Source: Phialophora verrucosa
Lineage: Eukaryota > Ascomycota > Eurotiomycetes > Chaetothyriales > Herpotrichiellaceae
Direction of reading: 5' to 3'
Assembly: GCA_002099365.1 (NCBI GenBank)
Contig: MSED01000003.1
Location: 2,046,001 to 2,110,000, forward strand
DNA: 64,000 nucleotides
Made by a program: the position numbers and the translations under genes. Position 1 is the stretch's first letter. Each line of letters starts with the position of its first letter. A model generated the notes under the pieces. The model was not told the origin of the DNA and did no database searches. It saw nothing but the letters and a program-made list of their open reading frames with translations. Below are positions 1-11,681 of the stretch, one piece after another.

Positions 1-1
1 C

Positions 2-620
2 GCTTGGGTCGTCTTTGATCACGTTCAAAAAACACGGGCAGATCCGACGGCGACCCTTCAAAAGAGAATCAAGGGTCAAGTTTTGGGGACGCCCTGGCTG
101 ATCCACCCAGATAACCACCCGGCGTCGAAAGCGTCCACTCCCGATCCCCATTCATCCTATGTTCAGAACGCCAATGCGCCGGTGCTTCCCCTGCCCGCGC
201 TCCGACTGTTTGCCGACTGCTTAAAGGCTGAAGACCCGACGGATCTCATTCTAACTTTGCCCTTTGCGAGCGACGAGAAATTACGCGGGACCCCGAAATC
301 GAGCGTCATTGTGGCAGGGATGGATATCCTTCGTGACGAGGGGTTGCACTATGCAAAACGACTGCAGGACCTTGGGTGAGTTTTCCTTCCTCTCGTTCAA
401 TGTTCAAGATAGACAGAGACGCGGGAGGGCATTTCTGACACAGCAGAACAGGGTGCCAGTTCAGACACATGTCTTCCCCGGGCTGCCGCATGGATTTCGG
501 CGGTTTGTGACCCTACCATCGAGTGCGGAACTGGATCTATTGCTTGCCAGGTCAATTCTTTGGTGTCTGAGCAATGACGCAACCTCCCACTTGGAGGTTC
601 ATCATGGAAAGCCAACATAA
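2..620 (+). CDS. alpha/beta hydrolase fold-3 protein (3' part)
   Basis: This is the C-terminal part of an arylacetamide-deacetylase-like esterase; its start lies before the window. The frame is open from base 2. A 76-bp intron (376-451, donor GTGAGT, acceptor CAG) joins it to the last exon (452-620). The spliced protein shows the two C-terminal catalytic elements of the family: the Asp in AGMDILRDEG and the His in GLPHGFRRF. The nucleophile elbow (GDSAGG) and the oxyanion HGG motif would lie upstream and cannot be seen. Such enzymes hydrolyse short acyl esters or amides, and the substrate cannot be read from the sequence. The next gene begins only about 50 bp downstream. The family call is firm; the exact 5' limit is unknown. 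Confidence 0.8.
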
Positions 621-666
621 GAACCGATAGTACAACTGTAGAAATGGGACCCTCGTGGTGTCGACT

Positions 667-1146
667 ATGTCGGCCGCCACGCAGCGTCCCTCGACGTCCC
701 ACCAGAATGGGACCGCGACCCAGAACCCCCAAGCAAGCTATCTGGGTGAGTCAGGCTACATGCCCTTTCTCAACCACGAGCAGCATGCCCCCAGCAAACA
801 TGCTGGGGGCCCAGTCACCATAGAGATTCGCCAGACGATCGAGCCCTTTACTCCCGCCCTACGAAAGTCGTACACCGAGATTTTCCTGAAACATTGCTTC
901 ACCTTCTGCCCCGTCCTGGACAGCGCTCTGGTCGCGCTCCCCGAATTTGAGAACTCGCTGGCCCTCCAGCAGTCTATCGGCTTGATTGGAAGCGTCATCA
1001 AACCCTCTCTCCTTCACGGCGAAAAGCCAGCAGCGTACTACGAGAAAGCTAGGTTGCTGGTCCAGGGTGGCTACGAGCCTAATCCCCTGGCTGCCCTGAT
1101 AGCCGTCGTACTCTTCTACTGGTTCGTGAACAACAGGACTGGTTGA
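667..1146 (+). pseudogene. truncated fungal transcription-factor domain fragment
   Basis: An open frame of about 160 codons resembles the start of the fungal-specific transcription factor middle homology region: SYTEIFLKHCFTFCPVLD, then LIGSVIKPSLLHGEKPAAYYEKA (split here only for reading), then EPNPLAALIAVVLFYWF. The first in-frame ATG is at 667. No Zn2Cys6 cluster lies upstream, because the preceding hydrolase ends at 620. The frame stops at 1146 just before a T-tract, and the 300 or so residues normally following are absent. I read it as a relic of a regulator or a split gene. A spliced continuation into 1184-1374 (donor near 1139) cannot be excluded, but that stretch has no recognisable domain. 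Confidence 0.5.
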
Positions 1147-2559
1147 AGTCCTTTTTTTTTTCCTGGCCTCCCGGCAAATCTCAGCCCGTTGCTCGAAATC
1201 TTGCTGGCTAGTAATCAACCGACCCCCTTCTCCGATTTCGGCAGCGGCAATGATCTCAGCTATCTGCTCTACGATATCTTTGACAATCCTCTTGACGGCA
1301 TCAATGTAGATCTCTCTGACCATATCACTGGCTGGGGAATGAGCATGAATGACCGTGGCCTTCCTCTGAGCTGACGCCCTATTGTTGAGAAACTTAGAGA
1401 GGCTTCTCTCAAATATTCGTCAAACGGGCTCGACCTCAGAACGCCAGACCTTTTAACAAGGACAGCTCTGGCTCGACCGCGAGCAAATCACAGATGATGC
1501 GGTTATACTGCTCCAAAATCAAAGCACGATCATGATCGGCTACGGGCAATATTGAATCTTCGCCGAGGAACATCGTCGGTCGCCGCTCACGCTTCGTGGA
1601 CTATTCTAGAAAGGTGGGTGTACTGAGAGTGATAAGCAGGACCTGTTGGATTCGGCTTCTCTCTCGCCGACACCAATGAACTTCTTAATGTTCCTTGAAG
1701 TTGTGCTTTGGCTTTGGACATTCGGAATCCAGAGTTGGTGTCGTAGCCTAGCCAATGGCCCGCAAGCATGAACTGTCCAGCGTCAACGTCGACCACTTAC
1801 GGCAAGTCGACGATAGGGATAGTGATGATTTGCTTTAGAAAGCGGCAAAGGTCCTCACCCCCAAAAAACCGGCCCGTGGCTCTAGTTTTTTGGAGCGTGG
1901 TGGGATCGTTCCCGTCAGACCTAATATCAGTCGAACAGCCCATTTCCTGCCCAATGCAGATTTTGGGAGTTATACTACCTCAAGGTGCATTGATATGGAC
2001 GAAATTGCCATGGACGAAGTTGTCGTATGAATGACTGACTAGGCTAAATGTTGAGGGATGCTGGCTGCTCGGTTGAGTGCCGCGGCGCTGCGGCAGCCAG
2101 GTGACAGAGGGGTGCCTGTATCTGAGTCTGTGGAATTCGGAAGTCGAGCTGGGAGGCACCCAACCGTCCATGTTCCTGCTCGTCGCAGAAGTTCGATTAG
2201 GGCAAATGTTGGCGGCTAGTGAACGATCTCGATGCTAACGTCCAAGTTGTACAGTCAGCAGCACCAAGCAAGCAATAGTATACTCGACAACACGTGTGGA
2301 GAGGGGCTTGCCAAGCTGACAAACGGTGTATGAACGGGGAGCAATCGGCTTGTTGGCTCATTATCCTCTTTCGTACTTGCTCCAATGTACGTTCAATGCC
2401 GTTATTATCCTCTTTCGTCCTGCTCCAATACGTGTCCGATGCCGTACATGCTCGCCCGTTGACCGACTACGGAGTTGCACATTCTGGTTAAACAGTGTTT
2501 CCTTAGCATTGCGCCATGAGGGGATCTTTGCATCTTCCTGTCCAAGATGCTAGCACATA
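1147..2559. other. decayed or non-coding stretch
   Basis: No complete gene was found here. It begins with a run of ten T. Several short frames look partly protein-like on the minus strand: a helical stretch at about 1150-1430, and one at about 1590-1990 interrupted by a single TAA near 1798. None has a recognisable motif, and the plus strand is also partly open. This could be degraded coding DNA between two transcription-factor genes. Confidence 0.4.
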
Positions 2560-4149
2560 ATGCCTAGCGGGGCGACCTTCGAGTTTGTCCTGGTTGCTCA
2601 GCGAGGCCAAACGACCAAGGAACGCCAGCTGCAACAGGCCTTTGCTCGTTCGCACGCGGCCAAGGTATCTCATTCTTTCAGAAAGCGACCAAAAGTTAGC
2701 CGAGAGCAGGCGAAACCAGACGGAGCACCAGCACCATGTGTGCCTGCGATCACAAAATCCGAACAGGACCTCAGCGTGGCCACGCTTCCAACCCCAGGAA
2801 GCATGATCGGTGACGCCTGTTCAGATCCATTCGATGGTGAATGTCTCCGTCAGTTACCGAGCGTGGCTCGCAAGAGTCTCGAATACGTATACGCAGTACT
2901 CTGGCCCAAGAATTACCCCACCGTCAGCGGTTTGGCACTGAAGTCCATGCAGACCACCTGGCGAAGGAGAGCGATCGAGGATCCTCTGCAGTTCCACGCC
3001 CAAGTGTTCAATGCGACCACCATGTGTTACGCGCTTAGCAAGGACCCGAGCACGATGCTGACGCTGATGGAGATACGTCTGAAACATCAGACTGCGGCTG
3101 TCAACCTTGTCAGGAAGCGCCTTCGGACTCTGAAAGGCCCGGCACCGGAGCAGTTGATTGCAGACATCATGCGACTGGCGGCGCAAGGTGGGGACACGTT
3201 CCGTCTTTCGACTTCCTCGCAATATCCGGAGACACCGCTTGCGAACGCCTTCGCGCTGAAGCCGTACGGTCGCTTCGATACAAGCTTGCCTCATTTCTCG
3301 GCTCTGGTTCAGTTAGTCAAGCAGCGTGGTGGTCTGGAGTCTCTGAGTGTCAGCGTCGGTCACCCTATTCAACTGTAAGTGGGCAGCATTAATTGACCAA
3401 GCCTGTCAAGGCTAGAGGTGGGAGTTGACAACAGTGGAAGAATAGATATCGGTATCGCCACCAGGCTAGGTACCCGCCCCAGCTTCCCTATCCGAGGAGA
3501 CTTCAAATCCATGTGCGATATTGAAGCCGCCAAGTTTGATGGTCAAGCCGTTGCGCTGCTGTTGACAACAGGTCGAGGCTGGCAAATCCTGCAACAAGAC
3601 TACCCCGATATCGTCAGGCTCGCGCTGTACGCAATCCGTCTCACAGCGTGCCTCGACCAGACCCAACGCCGCGGGCCAGAACATCTCTCCTTAAAAGAGC
3701 TTGGTATCCTTGCCACGATTTTCCAGCACGACCTCTGCGAGTTGAATCCGACACCCGGAACGGGAGGTTTCATCCGCTATCCACCTTTGAACATCGCTCG
3801 ACTTGCTCTTCAGATCTACAGCGATCTTGCCCTCTTCCCCGCTGCAGAGACGTATCATGCCAAGGGCCGCCTGTGCCGAGAACTACTCGCCACATTGAGG
3901 GAGTATTTCAGTGAGGGAGCCCCGCGGTTCGACGAGCTGAAAGCACTCATTCTTTGGGTTGTCGTCTTGGGTGCCGTCGCTTCCGACTCTGCTTATGATC
4001 GCGATTGGTACTTGCGAAGAATGATCGGGCTCGTGATACAGCTCGACCTCGACTGGGGCGCGTTCAAGGCTTGCATGGAGCAATTTATCTGGTGGGAGTA
4101 CATGTTCGACGACCGAGTGAGCGATGCCTGGGATGAAGCGTGGAACTGA
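2560..4149 (+). CDS. fungal-specific transcription factor without zinc cluster
   Basis: The call is two exons, 2560-3374 and 3435-4149, giving 509 residues. The intron of 60 bp has a GTAAGT donor and an acceptor at ACAACAG; a shorter 36-bp version ending at 3410 is also in phase but would be unusually small. The N-terminus (FVLVAQ, then KERQLQQAFARSHAAK and FRKR) matches the conserved start of the large fungal regulator group that carries a fungal-specific transcription factor domain without a Zn2Cys6 cluster. The body has its typical helical blocks, for example LVQLVKQRGGLESL, ATRLGTRPSFPI and IWWEYMFDDRVSDAWDEAW. A nuclear regulatory role is inferred from the family; direct DNA binding is not shown. 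The truncated factor at 667-1146 is close by but from another subtype. Confidence 0.8.
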
Positions 4150-5355
4150 TAGGGAAGGGACAATCTACAGCCTCCTGCGAGAGCTTTGAGTTGCCAGACT
4201 GGAGGCAAGTCGTTGGCGGCAAAGCGAAGTGGTTCCCTATCATGCTCACGGAAGAAACGGACTAGATACGCCAATCCTGAGCGTTGAGTCTCGCTAGACA
4301 ACTCCCACCGCCGCCGCTTGGCCGAATTAATCCGTTCCTCTCGTATCAGCAGACGGTCTGAATCTTGGCCCGCGACCAATTTATCAACGAGCATCAGAGG
4401 TGTTCTTAGAATCCATGCTCTCCCCCACAAAATGACACACTCTACCCTGCGATCCATACTGGCAACCGTATTGAACACCTCTTCTGGAGTTTTGAGATCG
4501 TGGGTCGACTCCCACAGCTCGGCTCATACGTTGGCTTTTTCAGCAGAATGCCGTTTCACTGCATACGGACTAGCCTTCATGGCGCAGGTCGGTATCGCGA
4601 AGGGTGCCCAGAGAGCGCTGAGAAAAGAACTGCCTCACTCGGGCACACAGGAACCTTAGCAGGACAGTTTTGCTGAAGAAAAACACAAATCGCTTATGCT
4701 TCAAACCAGGACGACATTGAGAGTAGAGAAAGGAATGTTGAGCAAAGCAAGGGTAGAAAGGGCACGTGCGTCCGTTTGATGCTCAGCCACCAGACGTATC
4801 TGTTGGGGTATGCATGGCGAATGCGTCCAAAGGACGTTGGTAAGACTGTGCTCGCGCCTGAGTGCCATGGTGACAGGTATTGACAAGGAAAGATGGGAGG
4901 GTGTCCACTCCGATCTAGGCTTGCTTCGAAATACAACAAGGTCGACCGCACTATTTCTGGTGCTCCAATTCGCCAGAAATGATATACGTACGGAGGAGGC
5001 TTCACCATTCTTTGTCTTGGACAGAGGAGAGACAATAGAGCATTTTGGCTGTACCAAGGCAATATCCCAATCCGGGTCGGGTATTGTCTATCGGCAACGG
5101 CGATACTTTAGTCCGACGGTACTCCCTTCGAACCATCACGCCATGCGATCACTCCGCAATTTGCATTTTGTCAACATCTGCCTCGTTTAGCACACTCGTT
5201 CTTGGACGGGCCAGCGGATTGTCATCATCTTCCCTTCAACTCGAAGAGATCTGGAAATCCCTTCTTCTGTTGCGATCAATTCCCATCCCTAACATCCAAA
5301 TCGAACTTTCCCCAGGCCTGAAGCGAGAGACCACCACTTCGCCCACCACGTCAAG
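4150..5355. other. intergenic, nothing recognised
   Basis: About 1.2 kb between the transcription factor and the aminopeptidase gene. Short frames occur on both strands, but none has a family motif, sensible composition or splice structure. The last part must hold the promoter of the methionine aminopeptidase gene. Confidence 0.6.
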
Positions 5356-6739
5356 ATGGACCAAGCGGCTGCGCAAGCCCGAAAATGCCCGGGTCTGAAT
5401 TGCGAAAATGACGCCTCGTCGCTCCAATGCCCCAAGTGCAAAGAGATGAACGTGGAGAGCTTCTTCTGCTCGCAGGAATGCTTCAAGCGGAGTTGGGTAG
5501 GCTAACCTCTGGTCTTTTGTGAGGAAGGACTGCAACCCCCGAAGAGCACAGAGAGAGAATGGCTAATCCGGAAACCCGCAGGCTGAACACAAGACCCTCC
5601 ACAAGAGTACGAATCCCTTGCGCAATTTCATCCCTCCGAAGGTCGTGTCTAAAGTTGATCCAGAAACCGGCCACTTCAACCCCTACCCCACATATCCTTT
5701 TACCGGCCCGTTAAGACCCGTCTACCCTCTGTCACCGAAGCGGGTGGTCCCCAAGTCGATACCGCATCCCGAATGGTCGGAGGACGGTATTCCACGATAT
5801 CCGTATGTGCGCAAGAACAACATCCAGGCCCTCGATGAGAAAGGCATTGCGGGAATGCGCAAGGTCTGCCGACTGGCCAGAGAAGTGCTCGATATTGCCG
5901 CCGCGGCCGCAAAGCCCGGAGTGACGACCGACTACATTGATGAGATAGTCCACAATGCATGTTTGGAGAGAAAAGTACGTTCGAGCCTTCTCTGCCCCTT
6001 CACTGCGTCCTATTATAGGCCGGGCTGCTGACCGCGTGGGCGATAGTCATATCCCTCCCCGTTGAACTACAACCATTTCCCCAAGTCAGTCTGTACATCC
6101 CCTAACGAAGTCATCTGCCACGGCATCCCCGACCAGCGAGTCCTGCAAGACGGCGACATCCTCAACATCGACGTGACACTCTTCCACGAAGGCTACCACG
6201 GCGACCTCAACGAGACATACTACATCGGCGACAAGGCCAAGGCCGACCCTGACAATGTTCGACTCGTCGAAACCACGCGGCAATGCCTAGACAAGGCCAT
6301 CGAGCACGTGAAGCCGGGCGTCAAGATCGGTGACTTCGGCGACATCATCGAAAAGCATGCCAAATCTCAGAATCTCAGCGTCGTCAAGACGTACTGTGGA
6401 CACGGTATTAATTCACTGTTCCATTGCGCACCCAACGTCCCGCACTACGGGAAGAACAAGGCCGTGGGCAAATGCAAGCCCGGGATGACTTTCACGATCG
6501 AGCCCATGATTTGCCTGGGCAGTTACAAGGATAAGACCTGGCCGGATGACTGGACCGCCGTGACCTCGGATGGCAGCCGGTCCGCTCAGTTTGAACATAC
6601 CTTGTTGGTCACCGAGGATGGTGTCGAGGTGCTGACGGCGCGGTTACCCACCTCACCGGGCGGGCCTGTGCCGATGCCAACGCCTAAGGCCGAGGCAGCG
6701 ACGAATGGAGAAGTAAACGGAGATGCTGCCAAGGTATGA
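5356..6739 (+). CDS. methionine aminopeptidase 1
   Basis: The enzyme removes the initiator methionine from nascent cytosolic proteins. Three exons were placed: 5356-5496, 5582-5974 and 6047-6739, all with GT-AG borders, giving 408 residues. The N-terminus has the type-1 ribosome-associating zinc finger (C-x4-C, then CPKCKEMN and FFCSQECFKRSW). The catalytic pita-bread domain follows, with all five metal ligands visible: two Asp in DGDILNIDVTLF and GYHGDLNE, His in CGHGI, Glu in TIEPMI and Glu in QFEHT. A short disordered Pro/Ala tail ends the protein. Length and domain order match fungal MetAP1 (yeast Map1). The start ATG lies at AAGATGG. Confidence 0.97.
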
Positions 6740-7682
6740 AACGGGCTGTGGGAGGTTTGCTCAACCTGTCGCGTCGGCCATCTATTTAATATGAGCAGGA
6801 CAGGAGAATGAGAATGAAAGGATGAGAGGAGTAAATCTCACAAACCTCACGTGGTAATGACTCTCGAAGCAGGGGCTGGTGGCATACGCATCCACCCAAA
6901 AGGATGAATCGAATGAGAGATGATGAATACCCTCAAGACTGTAGAAGTTCTATGTACCGAAGTGTTCTGCAAATGACGAAAAGTCCGATGAGTCTCCGTC
7001 TTCGCTACAGATCTTCTTTTAGGCCTGTGTAGTTACACCTACCCATCTCCCATCTCACAGCTCCCATTCCCCGGACGAAGCGGTCAGCAGGCTGTGCAAG
7101 GGATCCGATCCGCCTGTCTGTCCGTTCCTCCGTATGAAGGGATGAAGGTACAATCCTTATTCAGCATGTCCATATCCGTATCCGTGTCGATGCTCGATAC
7201 TCGATGCAGTGATGTCCCGATCTGATCTGATCTGATCTGATGCGTGCTTCAGACATAACCGTGTTCTGCCCTGCTCTACCGTGCCGTGTTGTGCAGTGCT
7301 GCACCCCTTCTTTCCCTTCTCAAGGCCTGACGGAGATGGAGTGGAGGTCGCACGGCGTACGAGATCGGGACTCAACCCTGGCGTGCCCTGCCAAGCGCAT
7401 AGATGACTGTGAAATGACGCTGATGGGGTTCTAACGACTCCTTCCGGTCTCATCTCTCCTTGGGATCATTGCCTTCCTTTCTGCCTTGATGGGGGATAAT
7501 GTTCGCTGAGGGGTCGCCGTCTGGGAATAGTATTCGCTGATGGGTCGTCTCCCTTTTCCCCTTGACGGAGGACAATGTCCGCTGTTGGGCTAGATCCGGT
7601 CCGTCTCATTGTGCGTTGCGTGTGCTCGTACACTGAATTGGTGGGCATGCACAACGTTGTCGCATGCTCTCCTATAACGGCC
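6740..7682. other. intergenic between convergent genes
   Basis: This is the shared 3' flank of the aminopeptidase (plus) and the SUR7-like gene (minus). It contains a perfect (TCTGA)4 tandem repeat at 7221-7240 and repeated GGGGATAATG-like and GAGGACAATG-like phrases around 7490-7580. No coding sequence was recognised. Confidence 0.6.
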
Positions 7683-8705
7683 TTATCTCTTCCTGAATTG
7701 ACTGCCGAACCTGCCGGGCGGAGGTGTACCCGTAGAGGAACTCCCAATGGCGTCCTGCTGTGCCGCCTTTTCTTCCTCACCGACCGCGCCTCCCTCTCCG
7801 CCAGATGGATACAGTTGACTCTGTCTCTGACCCCGCCTCTCGGCCTTGCGCCTCCCAGTACAGCAACACACGCCGCAGCACGTCCCGACCTGCATGAGGA
7901 ATCCGATCAGGTCTAACCCCGTGGCAATCCACATGAACGCGAGCATGGGCTTTCCCAGATGTGCGTGGATGTTCAAATCCGCGGCGCCCTGGAATTTATC
8001 GCGGAAGATGACGAACATGATCGTGGCGATCAGGCTCGCCGCCGCGGTCAGCAACAACGCCCCGAAGCTCAGGATCGTGATGGGCAACTGCCGGAGGAAG
8101 ATGCGTTTCGCGCGATGTTCCCAGCGCGGGTGTTTGGAGAAACCCATGGGCGCGAAGAAGATGCACAGGAAGGTGAGACACACGCCGACGATGAAGCAGG
8201 AGAACATCCAAGCCGAGGCCAGCTTCACTAGGTCAAGCACGTCGACGACTTCGCTTGGTAACGTTATCGATGCCCCGGCCAGGAGTTCGTTCAGGATGAT
8301 CTCCACGGGATTGAACCAGTACAACGTCTTGGTGGAAGAGCAATGGGTGATGCCCTCCCCATTGTATCCCTCGCAGAAATTCCACAACCCGACCTGATAG
8401 AAGTCGTGCAGGCCGATCGACTGCGCGATGCTGTTGATGAAGAAAGCGTACGGGACCGATGCCGGGATGATGTTTGCGAGCTCGATCCGGAGGAAATAGG
8501 TACTCCGGATGACGGCGTTATTGTTGATGTTGCCTATTAGAACGAGGATGAGAAAGACGGTCGCGAGGGTATAGGCCGTGATTGCGAAGACGCGGAGGCC
8601 GGTCGGTGCTTGCTTCGAATACCCAGATCCGGCGGTGACGATCTCCTTGTTCGACGAGTCCTCTGCGTGAGGCTGTTTCGCCCTCGAGCGTCGGAAGAAA
8701 TGCAT
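7683..8705 (-). CDS. SUR7/PalI family membrane protein
   Basis: A single-exon gene of 340 residues. There are four predicted membrane spans: near residues 39-60, then three in the second half (around AWMFSCFIVGVCLTFL, LPITILSFGALLLTA and AFMWIATGLDLIGF). Between the first and second span lies the extracellular loop with the family signature GLWNFCEG followed by a second Cys about 12 residues on. The tail is cysteine-rich (GTCCGVCCC), then charged and disordered. SUR7 proteins mark eisosomes/MCC patches in the plasma membrane, and PalI/Rim9 proteins help alkaline pH sensing; the sequence does not separate the two. The start ATG opens a charged cytosolic N-terminus. Confidence 0.88.
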   Translation of the reverse strand: MHFFRRSRAKQPHAEDSSNKEIVTAGSGYSKQAPTGLRVFAITAYTLATVFLILVLIGNINNNAVIRSTYFLRIELANIIPASVPYAFFINSIAQSIGLHDFYQVGLWNFCEGYNGEGITHCSSTKTLYWFNPVEIILNELLAGASITLPSEVVDVLDLVKLASAWMFSCFIVGVCLTFLCIFFAPMGFSKHPRWEHRAKRIFLRQLPITILSFGALLLTAAASLIATIMFVIFRDKFQGAADLNIHAHLGKPMLAFMWIATGLDLIGFLMQVGTCCGVCCCTGRRKAERRGQRQSQLYPSGGEGGAVGEEEKAAQQDAIGSSSTGTPPPGRFGSQFRKR

Positions 8706-9752
8706 CTTGACTGTGCCGGGGAAGGAAAGACAGTATTCCGTCGATTGCGTCTGCCTCAGGGCCCGATTACTGGTTACTGTTGATTAGGTGTCTGTCATAT
8801 TCATCTCTGCTCTCTACCTCAAGCGGGAACGAAATCAAAAACAGCGGGAAAATTAACAGAGGACAAGATGATAGTGAATTTGAGCACAAATTAACTCGTC
8901 CTCGTGTGTGAAGACGTGGAGGACGAGACACAATGCCTAGGCCAAGTACCGTCTATGTTACTGGGGACGGAGCTGTTGTATTGAGCTCCAGCTCAGCCCT
9001 CAGGCTCCATAAAAGAAGCGAATCCATCCCGTCACCAAAGTTGCACAGCACGGGCGAGACAGGAGAGACTGTTGAGCGTGGCTTGGGCGGAAATAGTGTT
9101 GATGGCGGGGTCCGAGCGACGTCATGTGGCAGCCTTGTGTCCACTAAGCGAGAGTATGAAGCCACGCTAACTTTAACTGGGAAAGCGCGTCGAGGAAAGG
9201 GAAGCTCTTCCGACTGCCGCGTTGCTGATCGTCTGCAGTTTTCCAGTCACCAACTCCACGTCCTGAAGCTGGACGAAGGAATAGGCAGAGCAAACCGGGT
9301 CTTGCCACGTCCTCCATTCAGGCCTGAGATGTTGAGCAAGACTACGAGTACGAGTACTACGGCGTACCCACACGGGACAAGGCTCAAGGGAGCTCCCAAG
9401 CCAAAAGCCAGTTCGCTCAGCTGAAAGTCTGATAAAAGGATCCCTGTCCCAAGACACCCACGCGTCATCGGCCTCGTTTTCTTCTGTCAAGGCTTTGGTA
9501 CGAGGACTCGTACTCCGTCTGGACTCCACCAGTGACATGCCATTCACATGTGATTGATACACTCTCACGACTCCGTATTTGCTCAGTTCTTCACTGCTTG
9601 ATTATTCCGTTTCCCCTTAGCGCCAAAGGTTTGCCATTACGAGGTAGAACTTGTTCATCTGTTAGCGGACATTCTCTGGTATAGTAGACTTCACCGTCCT
9701 CCGTCTGTGGCTACGGGTCGGGCTTTTTTCTTGCCATTCAGGTGCCTCCAAC
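8706..9752. other. intergenic between divergent genes
   Basis: About 1 kb lies between the SUR7-like gene (minus) and the phosphodiesterase gene (plus), so it must carry both promoters. Short open frames at 8933-9424 and 9173-9568 (opposite strands) have no motif. A GAGTAC-rich patch (ACGAGTACGAGTAC) lies around 9345-9360. No gene called. Confidence 0.6.
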
Positions 9753-11195
9753 ATGCAACTGGCCGTATGCCTTTTCCTTTCCGGGCTTGTGCTGAGCGCA
9801 TATGCTCAATCCGATGAGGAGACATCCAGCGGATCGAGCGAGACCACACAGTCACCCACGGCTACGGGCGCAGACTATGCCACCTCCGGAACAACTTACG
9901 CAGACGAGTCGAGCACAATAACCATCACGGCGACCACCAATTATGCCACCATCACAGACCTTTCAAGCATCTTCGCGACCAGTAATGGGACCGCAACATC
10001 GTCATCGACCGGGTCGGGAAACGGCACGACAACGTCAAGTCCCACCGAGACTGTATTAGTTGGCAGTTCAAGGACGACTACCACTCTGAATGGCACAGGG
10101 ACGACAAACGGCACAGCTTCACGTACATCGACCTCTGCGCAGCCGACCAACACAGTCCCGTGTAATGGCCATCCTTCATTCTGTAACCGGAAGTTCGGCA
10201 ATATAACACACGTCGGCGCTCATAACAGTCCCTTCGTTCGACCTGGCAATCTTGCCTCGAATCAGATGCTGGACGTGGAGACCCAGCTCAACGACGGCGT
10301 GCGAATGCGTAGGTGGTAGCCACCAACCGCTCCAGGCGCTTGCAATTACTGACAGAGGGCCACAGTACAATTCCAGACACACCTACAAAACGGAACAATG
10401 TACCTATGCCACACCTCGTGTGAACTTCTCAACGCCGGTACATTGGAAGACTACCTCAGCACCGTTGCCAAGTGGCTCCGTGCGCATCCGTACGACGTGG
10501 TCGCTGTCCTCATGGGCAACTACGATGTCGTCAAACCGGGAAACTTCACTGCTCCCGTAGTCAATTCGGGCCTCATCGACTTCGTCTACACGCCCCCTAC
10601 ACAGCCCATGTCGCTCGAAAGCTGGCCGACGCTCGCGGAGATGATCTTCCGCAACCAGCGCGCCGTCGTCATGCTGGACTACGAGGCAAACCAGACTGCC
10701 ATCCCTTGGCTTCTCGACGAATTCTCGCAGATGTGGGAGACGCCTTTCTCCCCCACCGATCGAGATTTTCCATGCACGGCACAACGGCCGCCGGATCAGG
10801 GACGCGCTGTCCGCCAGGAGAGGATGTACATGGCCAACCACAATTTGAACCTTGAAGTCGCCGTGGCGGGAGTCAGCATCGACGTGCCGTTCTTTCCACT
10901 CCTCAACGAAACAAACGGGGTCCGTGGGTACGGCTCCGCGGGCTGGGCGGTGGCTAATTGCACCACCATGTGGAATCGTCCGCCGACCTTCTTGCTGGTG
11001 GACTACTACAATCTCGGCAGTTTCAACGGAAGTGTCTTCCAGGTCGCCGCCGACGCCAACGGTGTCAGCTACGATCGAGCGAGTTGTTGTGGCACGGCGG
11101 GGACGACAAACGGCGCAATTGCTGTCAAGGATGTTGCGCAGCTGAAGTGGTATCTTCTGCTATGGGGTCTCACCTCTTGGGTGTTACTTCCATGA
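9753..11195 (+). CDS. secreted PLC-like phosphodiesterase
   Basis: Two exons (9753-10308 and 10366-11195) encode 461 residues. The protein starts with a signal peptide (MQLAVCLFLSGLVLSAYAQ), then a Ser/Thr-rich stalk of about 120 residues likely to be O-glycosylated. A TIM-barrel PLC-like phosphodiesterase domain follows. It shows the catalytic His block ITHVGAHNSPF, then DVETQLNDGVRMLQFQTH spanning the splice junction, then LCHTSCELLNAGTLEDYL and YMANHNLNLE. The C-terminus is a short hydrophobic run (LKWYLLLWGLTSWVLL) that could be a GPI-attachment signal. The fungal members are wall or extracellular proteins; the substrate is unknown. The 57-bp intron falls between the two catalytic His blocks, and only this splice keeps the motif intact. 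Confidence 0.9.
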
Positions 11196-11681
11196 CACCA
11201 CTTGTGGCTGCAGTTTGCTTTCAAACGCCCTGCTATCGAGGTGATTTTTGTATCCCATTGCATGGAATGCTATCTAGAATTGCATAGCGAAGGTGTTGGA
11301 TTCTGGGGTGTGATGATACTTGGCAGGAAGGTGCGGCTGCTACATATGTCGGTACCCTTCAATGTTTCATTGGCAAAGTCCCAGCACTGGTTGCCTTTCG
11401 AACGCCTCGATGCAAAATGAATCGTGGCTGGCGCAAGGCTATCACGGCAGTGCAGACATCGGCATCGAACCATAGCTTGATGTTTGCTTGGGGCGGTTTG
11501 GAAACTAATTTGTGTGGCTGTGTACATGGTCTTTGAGTGGTCGCGGTGCGTCCCTGTGTGTCGCTCGGCCTCCAGCGAACCCTCACATCCCATCCTGCAG
11601 CCTAAACACTCTTCTCATATGTAGGCGCCCTCGCCTCCCCGCCGCGGGGAAGCGCATCGTGTCTCCGGCACCTTGCACCTC
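11196..11681. other. intergenic, nothing recognised
   Basis: About 490 bp between two plus-strand genes. It should contain the 3' UTR of the phosphodiesterase gene and the promoter of the Hsp70-like gene. No coding or repeat signal was seen. Confidence 0.5.

Noticed and set aside
4318..4659. 113-codon plus-strand frame
   Set aside because: Overlapped by an opposite frame, no motif, no splice context. Chance opening.
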